A stretch of 64,000 nt of DNA from DASUBN01 sp050261675 (GTDB taxonomy: Bacteria > Pseudomonadota > Gammaproteobacteria > Natronospirales > REEB76), in contig JBLNDO010000023.1 of assembly GCA_050261675.1 (NCBI GenBank), positions 62,001-126,000 of the forward strand, read 5' to 3'. The translations under genes were made by a program, and so were the position numbers. This document shows positions 25,080-31,525 of the stretch, in pieces. Positions within the stretch are counted from its first letter, which is position 1. Each line of letters begins with the position of its first letter. A model generated the notes under the pieces. That model was not told the origin of the DNA. It worked only from the letters and a program-made list of their open reading frames with translations, and did no database searches.

Positions 25080-26003
25080 ATGAGCGACAAAAACACCAAA
25101 GGCCGCGACCGGGACCTGCAGCCCGAGAGAGGGGCACCGGCCGGTGCACCCAACGACGAATCCCATGTCGAGGTACTGAGGGAGCTGGTGGCCCACCTGC
25201 GCCAGAACCGCACGCAACTGCGCGAGGTATGGGCGAGCCGCATCATGGGTTCGCGGTTCCTCACCGCCATGACCAACGAGGAAATCATGGCGGAAGCAAG
25301 TTCCGTGTACGACAACTACCTCGGCGCCCTGGAGACGGGCTCCATCGAAGCCCTCGAAGCCTACGCCCGAGACCTCTCCGAGCGCATCATCCCCCGCGGC
25401 GTCGAGACCCACGAAGTGGTGGGTATCGTGCTGCTGCTGCGCGACGTGCTGGCCCGCTCGCTGTTTTCCAAGTACGGCCAGAACCAGCAGATCCTGACGC
25501 GGGTGCTGGATGCCTACGAACCCGCGGCGAACCGCATCGCCACCACGGTGGCGGTGGGCTTCGTGCAGGAGCGCGAGCGCATCATCCGCCAGCAACAGGA
25601 AGCCATACGCGAGCTGTCCACGCCAGTGCTCGCGGTGCGCGAGCGCCTGTTGATCCTGCCGATCATCGGCATCCTCGACCCACAACGCGCGCGGCAATTG
25701 ACCGAGCAGCTGTTGCGGGGCATTCGCATCAACCGCGCCCGGGTGGTGGTGATGGACCTGACGGGTGTGCCGGCGGTGGACGCCGCCGTCGCCAACCACT
25801 TGGTGCAGACGGTGGAAGCCGCCCGCCTGGTCGGCGCCGACGTGATCGTCACCGGCCTCGCGCCGGAACTCGCCCAGACACTCGTGACCATCGGCGTCGA
25901 CCTCGGCAAGATGGCCACGGTGGGCGACCTGCAAGGCGGCATCGAGGAAGCGGAAAAACTCCTGGGTTACAAAGTCGTACCGAGCGTCGAAGCCGCCGAA
26001 TAA
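25080..26003 (+). CDS. rsbR: Stressosome sensor-scaffold protein RsbR
   Basis: The 307-residue protein has an N-terminal sensory domain (about 28-180, of the RsbRD_N/helical type, LRELVAHLRQNRTQLREVWASRI), a linker helix (VQERERIIRQQQEAIRELSTPV), and a C-terminal STAS domain (about 182-297). STAS landmarks are LPIIGILDPQRARQLTEQLL, VVVMDLTGVPAVDAAVANHL and GLAPELAQTLVTIGVDLG. RsbR proteins form the outer shell and core of the stressosome with RsbS and hold RsbT until stress. The residues that align with the two phosphorylated threonines of Bacillus subtilis RsbRA are Pro201 and Ala235 here, so this RsbR probably cannot be phosphorylated in the usual way. It begins an operon with rsbS 9 nt downstream. 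Confidence 0.92.
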   Translation: MSDKNTKGRDRDLQPERGAPAGAPNDESHVEVLRELVAHLRQNRTQLREVWASRIMGSRFLTAMTNEEIMAEASSVYDNYLGALETGSIEALEAYARDLSERIIPRGVETHEVVGIVLLLRDVLARSLFSKYGQNQQILTRVLDAYEPAANRIATTVAVGFVQERERIIRQQQEAIRELSTPVLAVRERLLILPIIGILDPQRARQLTEQLLRGIRINRARVVVMDLTGVPAVDAAVANHLVQTVEAARLVGADVIVTGLAPELAQTLVTIGVDLGKMATVGDLQGGIEEAEKLLGYKVVPSVEAAE

Positions 26004-26012
26004 AGGACCGCC

Positions 26013-26396
26013 ATGGAAGTCCCTATACTAAAACAGCGCAATTACCTGATTGCGTCTGTACAGGCGGTCCTGACCGACCAGGACCTCGTCAACCTCCGCG
26101 ACCGGTTGGTCGCCCAGGTGGGGCGATACCGGTCTGTGGGCGTGATCCTCGACGTGACCGGCCTCGACGTCATGGATTCCTTTTCGGTGCGAACACTGCG
26201 CGACATGGCGCACATGATCCGGCTGCGCGGCGCCGACACCGTCATCGTAGGCATCCAGCCCGAAGTCGCATTCTCCATGGTGCAGCTCGGGTTGAGCCTC
26301 GAGGGTGTCCCCACCGCACTCGACCTGGAGGAAGGCCTGGCATACCTCGACGCGCGGCCGAAGCGCGTGAGTGCCGGTGCGATGAGCAATAAATGA
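26013..26396 (+). CDS. rsbS: Stressosome STAS protein RsbS
   Basis: RsbS (127 residues) is a single STAS domain that forms the stressosome core with RsbR and is phosphorylated by RsbT to release it. The phospho-acceptor is intact: S56 in GLDVMDSFSVRTLRDM, aligned with Ser59 of B. subtilis RsbS. Other markers are LKQRNYLIASVQAVLTD at the start and IVGIQPEVAFSMVQLGL. With RsbR lacking its threonines, S56 would be the only classical phosphosite of this complex. AAAGGA lies 7 nt before the ATG, and the stop overlaps the rsbT start as ATGA. Confidence 0.94.
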   Translation: MEVPILKQRNYLIASVQAVLTDQDLVNLRDRLVAQVGRYRSVGVILDVTGLDVMDSFSVRTLRDMAHMIRLRGADTVIVGIQPEVAFSMVQLGLSLEGVPTALDLEEGLAYLDARPKRVSAGAMSNK

Positions 26397-26851
26397 TCGA
26401 GCGACCCGACCCCCCTCCCCCGGACGCAGGGAAGGCGGCGGAACAGCAACAAGGCAGGATCACGATCCCCATACGGGCCGTGGCGGACATCGTTACCGCG
26501 CGCCAGCATGGGCGGCAACTTGCGCTAAATTCCGGCTTCACGGAAACCGAATCCACGCTGATCGCCACCATCATCTCCGAGCTGGCGCGCAACATCGTGC
26601 TTTATGCCGAGACCGGCGAGATCATCCTCGAGAAAGCCACCAACAGCGCCAGCCACCGCGGCATCACGATCGTCAGCCGCGACCAGGGGCCTGGCATTCC
26701 CGACGTACAGCGGGCATTGGTGGGTGGTTATTCGACCTCCGGCGGGCTGGGACTCGGGCTCTGCGGCGTGCGCCGCATGGTGGACGAGTTCTACATCGAG
26801 ACGGGGGCCGGAAAGGGAACCACGGTCACGGCGAAGAAATGGCTGCAGTGA
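26393..26851 (+). CDS. rsbT: Stressosome serine kinase RsbT
   Basis: RsbT (152 residues) is a GHKL-fold serine/threonine kinase that phosphorylates RsbS and, once released, switches on its downstream partner. ATP-binding boxes are complete: E63 to N67 in SELARNIV, D97-G101 in RDQGPGIPD, and the glycine-rich lid GGLGLGLCGVRRMVDEF at 117-133. An N-terminal extension of about 20 residues rich in Pro and Gln precedes the family start. In B. subtilis RsbT binds the N-terminal domain of the phosphatase RsbU; here the only protein with a similar domain is the histidine kinase two genes downstream. The gene overlaps rsbS by 4 nt and rsbX by 13 nt. Confidence 0.94.
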   Translation: MIERPDPPPPDAGKAAEQQQGRITIPIRAVADIVTARQHGRQLALNSGFTETESTLIATIISELARNIVLYAETGEIILEKATNSASHRGITIVSRDQGPGIPDVQRALVGGYSTSGGLGLGLCGVRRMVDEFYIETGAGKGTTVTAKKWLQ

Positions 26852-27453
26852 TCGACAAAAAAGTCATCGAATCCGCCTCGGCGGTCTTCACCCTGCCGGG
26901 CCAAAGCGAGTCGGGAGACCGGCACGTCATCCTGCACCTGCCCCACGGCGCGTTAGTCGCGGTCATCGACGGGCTGGGACACGGCAGCGAAGCCGCGGCC
27001 GCGGCGCAGCGGGCCGTGGTGAACATAGAACAGTACGCGGAAGGCGATTCGCTCATCGCGCTGGTGAAGCGCTGCCATGCGGCGCTCGTCGGCACCCGCG
27101 GCGCGGTGATGAATCTGGCGGCGTTTGACACGCGCGAAGACACGCTCACCTGGCTCGGGATCGGCAACGTGGAGGGCCGTATCCTGCTCAGGACCACGAA
27201 CCCGGGCTATGCGCAGCAGGGCCTGTTGCTGCGCCCAGGGGTCGTTGGCCAGAAACTCCCCCGCTTGCAGACCTCGGTCACGCGCGTGCAGCGCGGCGAC
27301 ATGGTGATATTCGCCACCGACGGCATCGATCCCGACTTCGTCGAAGGCGTGCATACCGGCGACAGCACCCAGGAGATCGCCGAGCGCATCGTCACCCGTT
27401 ATTGCAAGAAGAACGACGACGCCCTGGCGCTCGTCGTCAGGTACCTCGGTTGA
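26839..27453 (+). CDS. rsbX: Stressosome phosphatase RsbX (PP2C type)
   Basis: The 204-residue protein is a single PP2C/SpoIIE-type phosphatase domain like RsbX, which resets the stressosome by dephosphorylating RsbS and RsbR. Metal-binding motifs are SGDRHV near residue 27, VIDGLGHGSEA near 43, FATDGIDPDF, and NDDALALVV close to the C-terminus. No sensor domain is attached, as for RsbX and unlike RsbU. It overlaps the end of rsbT by 13 nt. Its usual substrates are next to it in the operon, which supports the call over other PP2C phosphatases. Confidence 0.9.
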   Translation: MAAVIDKKVIESASAVFTLPGQSESGDRHVILHLPHGALVAVIDGLGHGSEAAAAAQRAVVNIEQYAEGDSLIALVKRCHAALVGTRGAVMNLAAFDTREDTLTWLGIGNVEGRILLRTTNPGYAQQGLLLRPGVVGQKLPRLQTSVTRVQRGDMVIFATDGIDPDFVEGVHTGDSTQEIAERIVTRYCKKNDDALALVVRYLG

Positions 27454-27459
27454 AATGGG

Positions 27460-28401
27460 ATGCGCGACCCAGCCTCCCTCGATCTCGCAGGAATGTACAG
27501 GCAGGCACTCAAGCAATACCTGGCGAACGGCGGCGAAGCTCCGCTCCACCAGGCCTATGAGCTGGGACGGCAGGCGCTGGATTCCGGCATCGGCTTGCTC
27601 GGCCTGGTGAACATCCACCAGGAGGCGACGGCCAGCATGCTCAAGGATGCGAATGGAGACGCCCTGCGCCGCTTTCGCGACGCCCACCACTTCCTGCTGG
27701 AAAGCATGGCGCCCTTCGAGATGATGCAGGTCGGCAACCGGGAATCTAACGCCGCGCTGCGCCGCCTGAACGCCATCCTGGAAGAGGAAGCGAAACGCAT
27801 CGCCCACATCCTGCACGACGAGGCGGCGCAGCTGCTCGCCTCGGTATACCTCGAGCTCGCCGAGATACTCCGCGAGACGCCCCCGGCGCAGATCCGCTCC
27901 CACGTGGAGCGCATCACCTCCCACCTCGACCAGGTGCGCGAGCAGCTGCGGCGGCTCTCCCACGAGCTGCGTCCGCCCATATTGGACCAATTGGGCCTGT
28001 TGCCGGCGCTCCAGTTCCTGGCCGACGGCTTCCGCAAACGGAACAATCTCCAGGTCGAACTGGAGAACGGCGTCACGGTCGATGGCCGACTGCCCCAGGG
28101 CATCGAAACCGCGCTCTACCGCGCCGTGCAGGAGGCACTCACCAACGTGGTTCGCCATGCCAATGCCCGTTGCGCCTGGATACGGGTATGGACCAACAAG
28201 GGAACCGTCTATTGCACCGTGCGGGACGACGGCGTCGGTTTTACACCCGCTACCGAAGGCGCCGACGTGCGCCCCCGGGGGCTGGGCCTGCTAGGCATAC
28301 AGGAGCGCATCGGCAGCCTGCACGGCAACTTCAACGTGACCTCCATGCCCGGCGCAGGCACGGAGCTTTACATCGGCATCCCACTTGGAGGCAACGTATG
28401 A
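27460..28401 (+). CDS. NarX/DegS-type histidine kinase with RsbU_N-like domain
   Basis: The 313-residue protein has an N-terminal helical segment (about 9-60, LAGMYRQALKQYL...LVNIHQEA) that resembles the RsbU N-terminal domain, the part of RsbU that RsbT binds in Bacillus. It is followed by a HisKA_3 dimerisation domain and a HATPase domain. The phospho-acceptor is H119 in HILHDEAAQLL. ATP-site motifs are EALTNVVRHA, RDDGVGF and GLGLLGIQERIGSLHG. There are no membrane segments, so it is cytosolic and must be told of stress by another protein; released RsbT is the obvious candidate. The stop overlaps the start of the first NarL-type regulator, its likely partner. The RsbU_N assignment is by eye. 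Confidence 0.85.
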   Translation: MRDPASLDLAGMYRQALKQYLANGGEAPLHQAYELGRQALDSGIGLLGLVNIHQEATASMLKDANGDALRRFRDAHHFLLESMAPFEMMQVGNRESNAALRRLNAILEEEAKRIAHILHDEAAQLLASVYLELAEILRETPPAQIRSHVERITSHLDQVREQLRRLSHELRPPILDQLGLLPALQFLADGFRKRNNLQVELENGVTVDGRLPQGIETALYRAVQEALTNVVRHANARCAWIRVWTNKGTVYCTVRDDGVGFTPATEGADVRPRGLGLLGIQERIGSLHGNFNVTSMPGAGTELYIGIPLGGNV

Positions 28402-29033
28402 TGACGCAAACCATACTACTAGCCGACGACCACTTCGTGTTCCAACAGGGCCTGAAGGCCCTATTGGAACGCGAGGGCTTCGATGTAGTGGCGGAAACCA
28501 AGGACGGCCACGAGGCGGTGCGCCTCAGCCGCCAACTCAGCCCCGATGTGGCGGTGCTCGACATCGGCATGCCGCTCCTGAACGGCATCGACGCCGCCCG
28601 CCAGATCCTCAAGCAGAGCCCCGGCACCCAGGTGGTAGTGCTCACCATGTACGAGGAGGATGCCTACGTGCTGGAAGCCCTGCGGGCCGGCATCCGCGGC
28701 TACGTGCTCAAGGCCCAGGCGGCGGCGGACCTGGTGGCCGCCATCCGCGAGGTATCGCGCGGGGCGGTGTACCTCAGCCCGGGCGTCTCCAAGACGGTGG
28801 TGGACGCCTACATGGGCAAATCCGAGCTGCCGCTCGACCCCCTCACCGACCGCGAGCGCCAGGTGCTGCAATTGGTGGCGGAAGGCAAGACCACGAAGGC
28901 GGTCGCCGACATCCTGGGCCTGAGCGTCAAGACCGCGGACTCACACCGCACCCGCATCATGCAGAAGCTGGAAATCCACGAGACCGCGAGCTTGGTCCGC
29001 TATGCGATCCGCCGGGGGTTCATCAAGCCATGA
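28398..29033 (+). CDS. NarL-type response regulator, copy 1
   Basis: The 211-residue regulator has a receiver domain with D55 in AVLDIGMPLLNG, the acidic pair in LADDH and the lysine in GYVLKAQ. A LuxR-type helix-turn-helix follows (LTDRERQVLQLVAEGKTTKAVADILGLSVKTADSHRTRIM). It overlaps the histidine kinase stop by 4 nt, the standard arrangement of a cognate pair. GGAGG at 28388-28392 can serve either of two adjacent ATG codons (28398 or 28401). It is about 91 percent identical to the regulator at 29827; most differences fall at the N-terminus and in the helix-turn-helix (TKAVADI against TKQIAEI). Confidence 0.93.
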   Translation: MMTQTILLADDHFVFQQGLKALLEREGFDVVAETKDGHEAVRLSRQLSPDVAVLDIGMPLLNGIDAARQILKQSPGTQVVVLTMYEEDAYVLEALRAGIRGYVLKAQAAADLVAAIREVSRGAVYLSPGVSKTVVDAYMGKSELPLDPLTDRERQVLQLVAEGKTTKAVADILGLSVKTADSHRTRIMQKLEIHETASLVRYAIRRGFIKP

Positions 29034-29042
29034 GCTTGCCGG

Positions 29043-29121
29043 CCCCCATACGAACAATATGTCCGGTTTACCTTCACCGGGTCCCAACCCCCATACGTAC
29101 ACCGTAATATTCCGGATTGCC
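29043..29121 (+). repeat. Two 30-34 bp direct repeats, 45 bp apart
   Basis: CCCCCATACG starts both copies (29043 and 29088). Each continues with an AATAT...TCCGG...TT.CC tail (AATATGTCCGGTTTACC and AATATTCCGGATTGCC). They lie right after the first NarL-type regulator and ahead of the STAS gene and may be binding sites. Further on, ACCCG-ATCC-CGGGT (29152-29165) carries the halves of the CGGGTA motif in inverted order. Confidence 0.5.
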
Positions 29122-29202
29122 TGTCGCGCGGCCGATATTTATAAGTTAAGTACCCGATCCCGGGTCCTAGAGAAAGCGGCTCCCGCAACATGGTCCAAAC
29201 CG

Positions 29203-29616
29203 GTGCAGACCCCTCACAGCCACTGCGTCTTCCTGAAGCAACATAATTACCTGATCGTCTCCATCCAGACGCCCCTCACCGACGCGGAATTTTCCGCCCT
29301 AGGGGGGCAAGTCGCAGAGTTGATCATGAGCTACCACTCGAACGGCGCGGTATTGGACCTGTCGGGGTTGGACGTGGTGGATTCCTTCTCGGTGCACAAC
29401 CTGAGGCGTCTGTGCGAGACGCTGCGACTCTATTCCGTGACCACGGTGATTACCGGAATACGGCCCGCGATCGCGATCTCCATGGCCATCCGCGGCCTCG
29501 CACTCAGCCTGAAGGGCGTAACGATCGCGGCGGACTTGAGTGCCGCCGTGGAGCTGCTCGACACGGCCGCGGGCTATCCGGCCACACCCGGAGAGTCCTA
29601 TCCCAGCCTGCATTGA
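29203..29616 (+). CDS. Second RsbS-like STAS protein
   Basis: This 137-residue STAS-domain protein is a paralogue of the RsbS encoded at 26013. It shares FLKQHNYLIVSIQTPLTD with the RsbS start, LDLSGLDVVDSFSVHNLRRLCETLRL with the phosphosite region (S61), and ITGIRPAIAISMAIRGLAL. The conserved Ser suggests it can be phosphorylated by RsbT and may compete with RsbS in stressosome assembly or act as an antagonist. The best start is GTG at 29203, which gives an N-terminus as long as that of RsbS; the ribosome binding site is weak. The gene stands between two near-identical response regulators, with gene-free stretches on both sides, so it may have its own promoter. Confidence 0.82.
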   Translation: MQTPHSHCVFLKQHNYLIVSIQTPLTDAEFSALGGQVAELIMSYHSNGAVLDLSGLDVVDSFSVHNLRRLCETLRLYSVTTVITGIRPAIAISMAIRGLALSLKGVTIAADLSAAVELLDTAAGYPATPGESYPSLH

Positions 29617-29633
29617 TCACCGCTGTTCCCGTA

Positions 29634-29647
29634 CGGGTATTCTCCCG
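29634..29647. promoter_or_regulatory. CGGGTA-N4-CCCG motif, copy 4
   Basis: CGGGTA-TTCT-CCCG followed by AT, 17 bases after the STAS stop. A 12-bp perfect palindrome, AATACGCGTATT, follows at 29676-29687, and a weaker motif copy lies 89 bp downstream. Confidence 0.6.
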
Positions 29648-29722
29648 ATGGACTCTAAGGTTCCGCCCCGCCGGAAATACGCGTATTAACACGCCGAACT
29701 AAGGTGCTTGATTCACGATTTG

Positions 29723-29736
29723 CAGGTATTTACTCG
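29723..29736. promoter_or_regulatory. CGGGTA-N4-CCCG motif, two-mismatch copy
   Basis: CAGGTA-TTTA-CTCG differs at two of ten fixed bases but shares the inner TTTA and the flank ATTCCT with other copies. It lies 90 bases before the second NarL-type regulator. GATTCACG, the core of the other palindromic box, occurs just upstream at 29710-29717. Confidence 0.4.
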
Positions 29737-29826
29737 ATTCCTCGCATGGGGGCATTACCCCATAGTTTTCCGAAGCGCGTATCGTTTTCACGCGGAGTCG
29801 CCTTTTCTCCGCAGGAGACCAGACGG

Positions 29827-30456
29827 ATGCAGCGCATCTTGTTGGCTGACGATCACCCGATGTTCCAGCAGGGGCTCAAGGCCCTGTTGGAACGCGAGGG
29901 CTTCGACGTGGTGGCGGAAGCCAAGGACGGCCACGAGGCAGTGCGCCTCGGGCGCCAACTCAGCCCCGACGTGGCGGTATTGGACATCGGCATGCCGCTC
30001 CTGAACGGCATCGACGCCGCCCGCCAGATCCTCAAGCAGAGCCCCGGCACCCAGGTGGTGGTGCTCACCATGTACGAGGAGGAGGCCTACGTGCTGGAGG
30101 CCCTGCGGGCCGGCATCCGTGGCTACGTGCTCAAGGCCCAGGCGGCAGCCGACCTGGTGGCCGCCATTCGCGAGGTATCGCGCGGGGCGGTGTACCTCAG
30201 CCCGGGCATCTCCAAGACGGTAGTGGATGCCTACATGGGCAAATCCGAGCTGCCGCCCGACCCCCTTACCGACCGCGAGCGCCAGGTGCTGCAGCTCATC
30301 GCCGAGGGGAAGACCACCAAGCAGATCGCGGAGATCCTGGGCCTGAGCGTCAAGACCGCGGACTCCCACCGCACCCGCATCATGCAGAAACTCGAGATCC
30401 ACGAGACCGCGAGCCTGGTCCGCTACGCCGTGCGCAGGGGTTTCATCAAGGCCTAA
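29827..30456 (+). CDS. NarL-type response regulator, copy 2
   Basis: The 209-residue protein is a near copy of the regulator at 28398: receiver with D53 in VLDIGMPLLNG, GYVLKAQ lysine and LuxR-type helix-turn-helix (LTDRERQVLQLIAEGKTTKQIAEILGLS). AGGAG at 29813-29817 fits the ATG at 29827. The DNA of the two genes is almost the same through the receiver, showing a recent duplication or gene conversion. This copy has lost direct linkage to the kinase and has its own upstream region with two CGGGTA-type motifs, so expression may differ. It probably takes phosphate from the same kinase. Confidence 0.92.
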   Translation: MQRILLADDHPMFQQGLKALLEREGFDVVAEAKDGHEAVRLGRQLSPDVAVLDIGMPLLNGIDAARQILKQSPGTQVVVLTMYEEEAYVLEALRAGIRGYVLKAQAAADLVAAIREVSRGAVYLSPGISKTVVDAYMGKSELPPDPLTDRERQVLQLIAEGKTTKQIAEILGLSVKTADSHRTRIMQKLEIHETASLVRYAVRRGFIKA

Positions 30457-30459
30457 ACG

Positions 30460-31155
30460 ATGCCCTCCAGGATGGAACCACACATGAACAGCGCCTTGCA
30501 GATCCCGGCACCGGTCGGGCAACAACCGGTACGGATCCTATTGGCGGACGATCACAGCATATTCCGCCAGTGCCTGTGCATGCTGTTGGAACGGGAGGGG
30601 TTCGAAGTGGTGGGTCAAGCCTCCGGGGGACAGGAGGCGGTGGGACTGGCGCAATCGCTGCATCCGGACGTGGTCATCCTCGACTACAGCATGCCGGACA
30701 TGAACGGCATCGACACCGCCCGCGCCATGCAGAAAGCGGTGCCCGGGGCCCAGACGATCCTGCTGACCGCCCAGGAGGACAATGCCAACGCCATCGAGGC
30801 CCTGCGCGCCGGCATGCACGGTTATATCTACAAGTCGCAGACCGCCGAGGAGCTGGTGGGGACGGTGCGGGAAGTCGCGGGAGGGGCCATCCATTTCAGT
30901 GCGCGGCTACCGCCCATGGCCATCGAGAGCTACATCACGCACATGGGCCGCGAGTCCGACCCGCTGACCGAGCGGGAACGGCAGGTCCTGCGGATGATCG
31001 CCACCGGCAACACCACGCGGGCGATCGCGAAGGAACTCGGCCTGAGCGCCAAGACCGTGGAATCCCATCGCAGCCGCATCATGCACAAGCTGCATCTGCA
31101 CCGGGCCGCCGAACTGATCCGCTACGCCATCCGCCGCCAGCTCATCACCCCTTAA
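30460..31155 (+). CDS. NarL-type response regulator, third and diverged
   Basis: This 231-residue regulator has the same plan (D75 in VVILDYSMPDMNG; lysine in GYIYKSQ; helix-turn-helix LTERERQVLRMIATGNTTRAIAKELGLSAKTVESH) but is clearly diverged from the two others. It begins 3 bases after the previous stop, so the two are on one transcript. Three in-frame ATG codons (30460, 30472, 30484) are possible; the N-terminal 24 residues before VRILLADDH are not part of the receiver. A hairpin at 31187-31205 follows the gene. It may act as a second output or a phosphate sink for the same kinase. Confidence 0.9.
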   Translation: MPSRMEPHMNSALQIPAPVGQQPVRILLADDHSIFRQCLCMLLEREGFEVVGQASGGQEAVGLAQSLHPDVVILDYSMPDMNGIDTARAMQKAVPGAQTILLTAQEDNANAIEALRAGMHGYIYKSQTAEELVGTVREVAGGAIHFSARLPPMAIESYITHMGRESDPLTERERQVLRMIATGNTTRAIAKELGLSAKTVESHRSRIMHKLHLHRAAELIRYAIRRQLITP

Positions 31156-31232
31156 AACTCTCCCTGCACAAAACCACCTCGCTGTCACTCAGGGAAACCC
31201 TGAGTCGCTAACAGAACGCAACGCACGCTTTG

Positions 31233-31248
31233 TGTGATGCGGCTCACA
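31233..31248. promoter_or_regulatory. CRP/Vfr-type binding site
   Basis: TGTGA-TGCGGC-TCACA matches both half-sites of the CRP consensus exactly with the standard 6-bp spacer; one more base pair on each side (G and C) extends the symmetry. It lies 293 bases before the LamG protein gene and just after the last response regulator. A CRP-family regulator is not encoded in the window. Confidence 0.6.
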
Positions 31249-31341
31249 CTATCTATTTCGTTTACTAACAGTTGGGGTTTTTTTTAGAGTTCCGTTACAC
31301 ACGGCAGGTATATCTGCACGTGCCGGTAAGGTGTCTACCGC

Positions 31342-31355
31342 AGGGTCTCTACCCG
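31342..31355. promoter_or_regulatory. CGGGTA-N4-CCCG motif, two-mismatch copy
   Basis: AGGGTC-TCTA-CCCG followed by A lies 171 bases before the LamG protein start. It keeps the GGGT and the ACCCGA halves. Confidence 0.35.
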
Positions 31356-31525
31356 AAGGAAAGCACCCGAACGTCATGATGCGGGATATACGGGCAACCG
31401 CCCCGATTCACGTTGTGACATAACGGCACTGGATCCGCAGGGCGACGCAACACGCCTTCATGCCCAGTGACCTCCGGCAAGCGCGCTCGCAAGAGCACCC
31501 GAGCAATGCCACTGAGGTTACGAGC

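Larger units (their letters stand above)
31156..31525 (+). promoter_or_regulatory. Upstream region of the LamG surface protein
   Basis: No supported gene lies in these 370 bases. An 8-bp perfect hairpin, ACTCAGGG-AAA-CCCTGAGT, is at 31187-31205, without a T-run directly after it. It is followed by a CRP-like site (31233-31248), eight T residues at about 31278-31285 and a two-mismatch CGGGTA-type motif (31342-31355). GAGG at 31514-31517 is the ribosome binding site for 31526. Confidence 0.55.

Noticed and set aside
29000..29191. A 63-codon minus-strand frame over the direct repeats
   Set aside because: No family, and it overlaps the end of a solid gene and repeat elements.
25080..31155. A sigma factor, anti-sigma factor or anti-sigma antagonist for the stressosome
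   Set aside because: I looked for RsbW, RsbV and sigma-70-like motifs in and around the operon and found none; the OmpR- and NarL-type genes are the only outputs seen.
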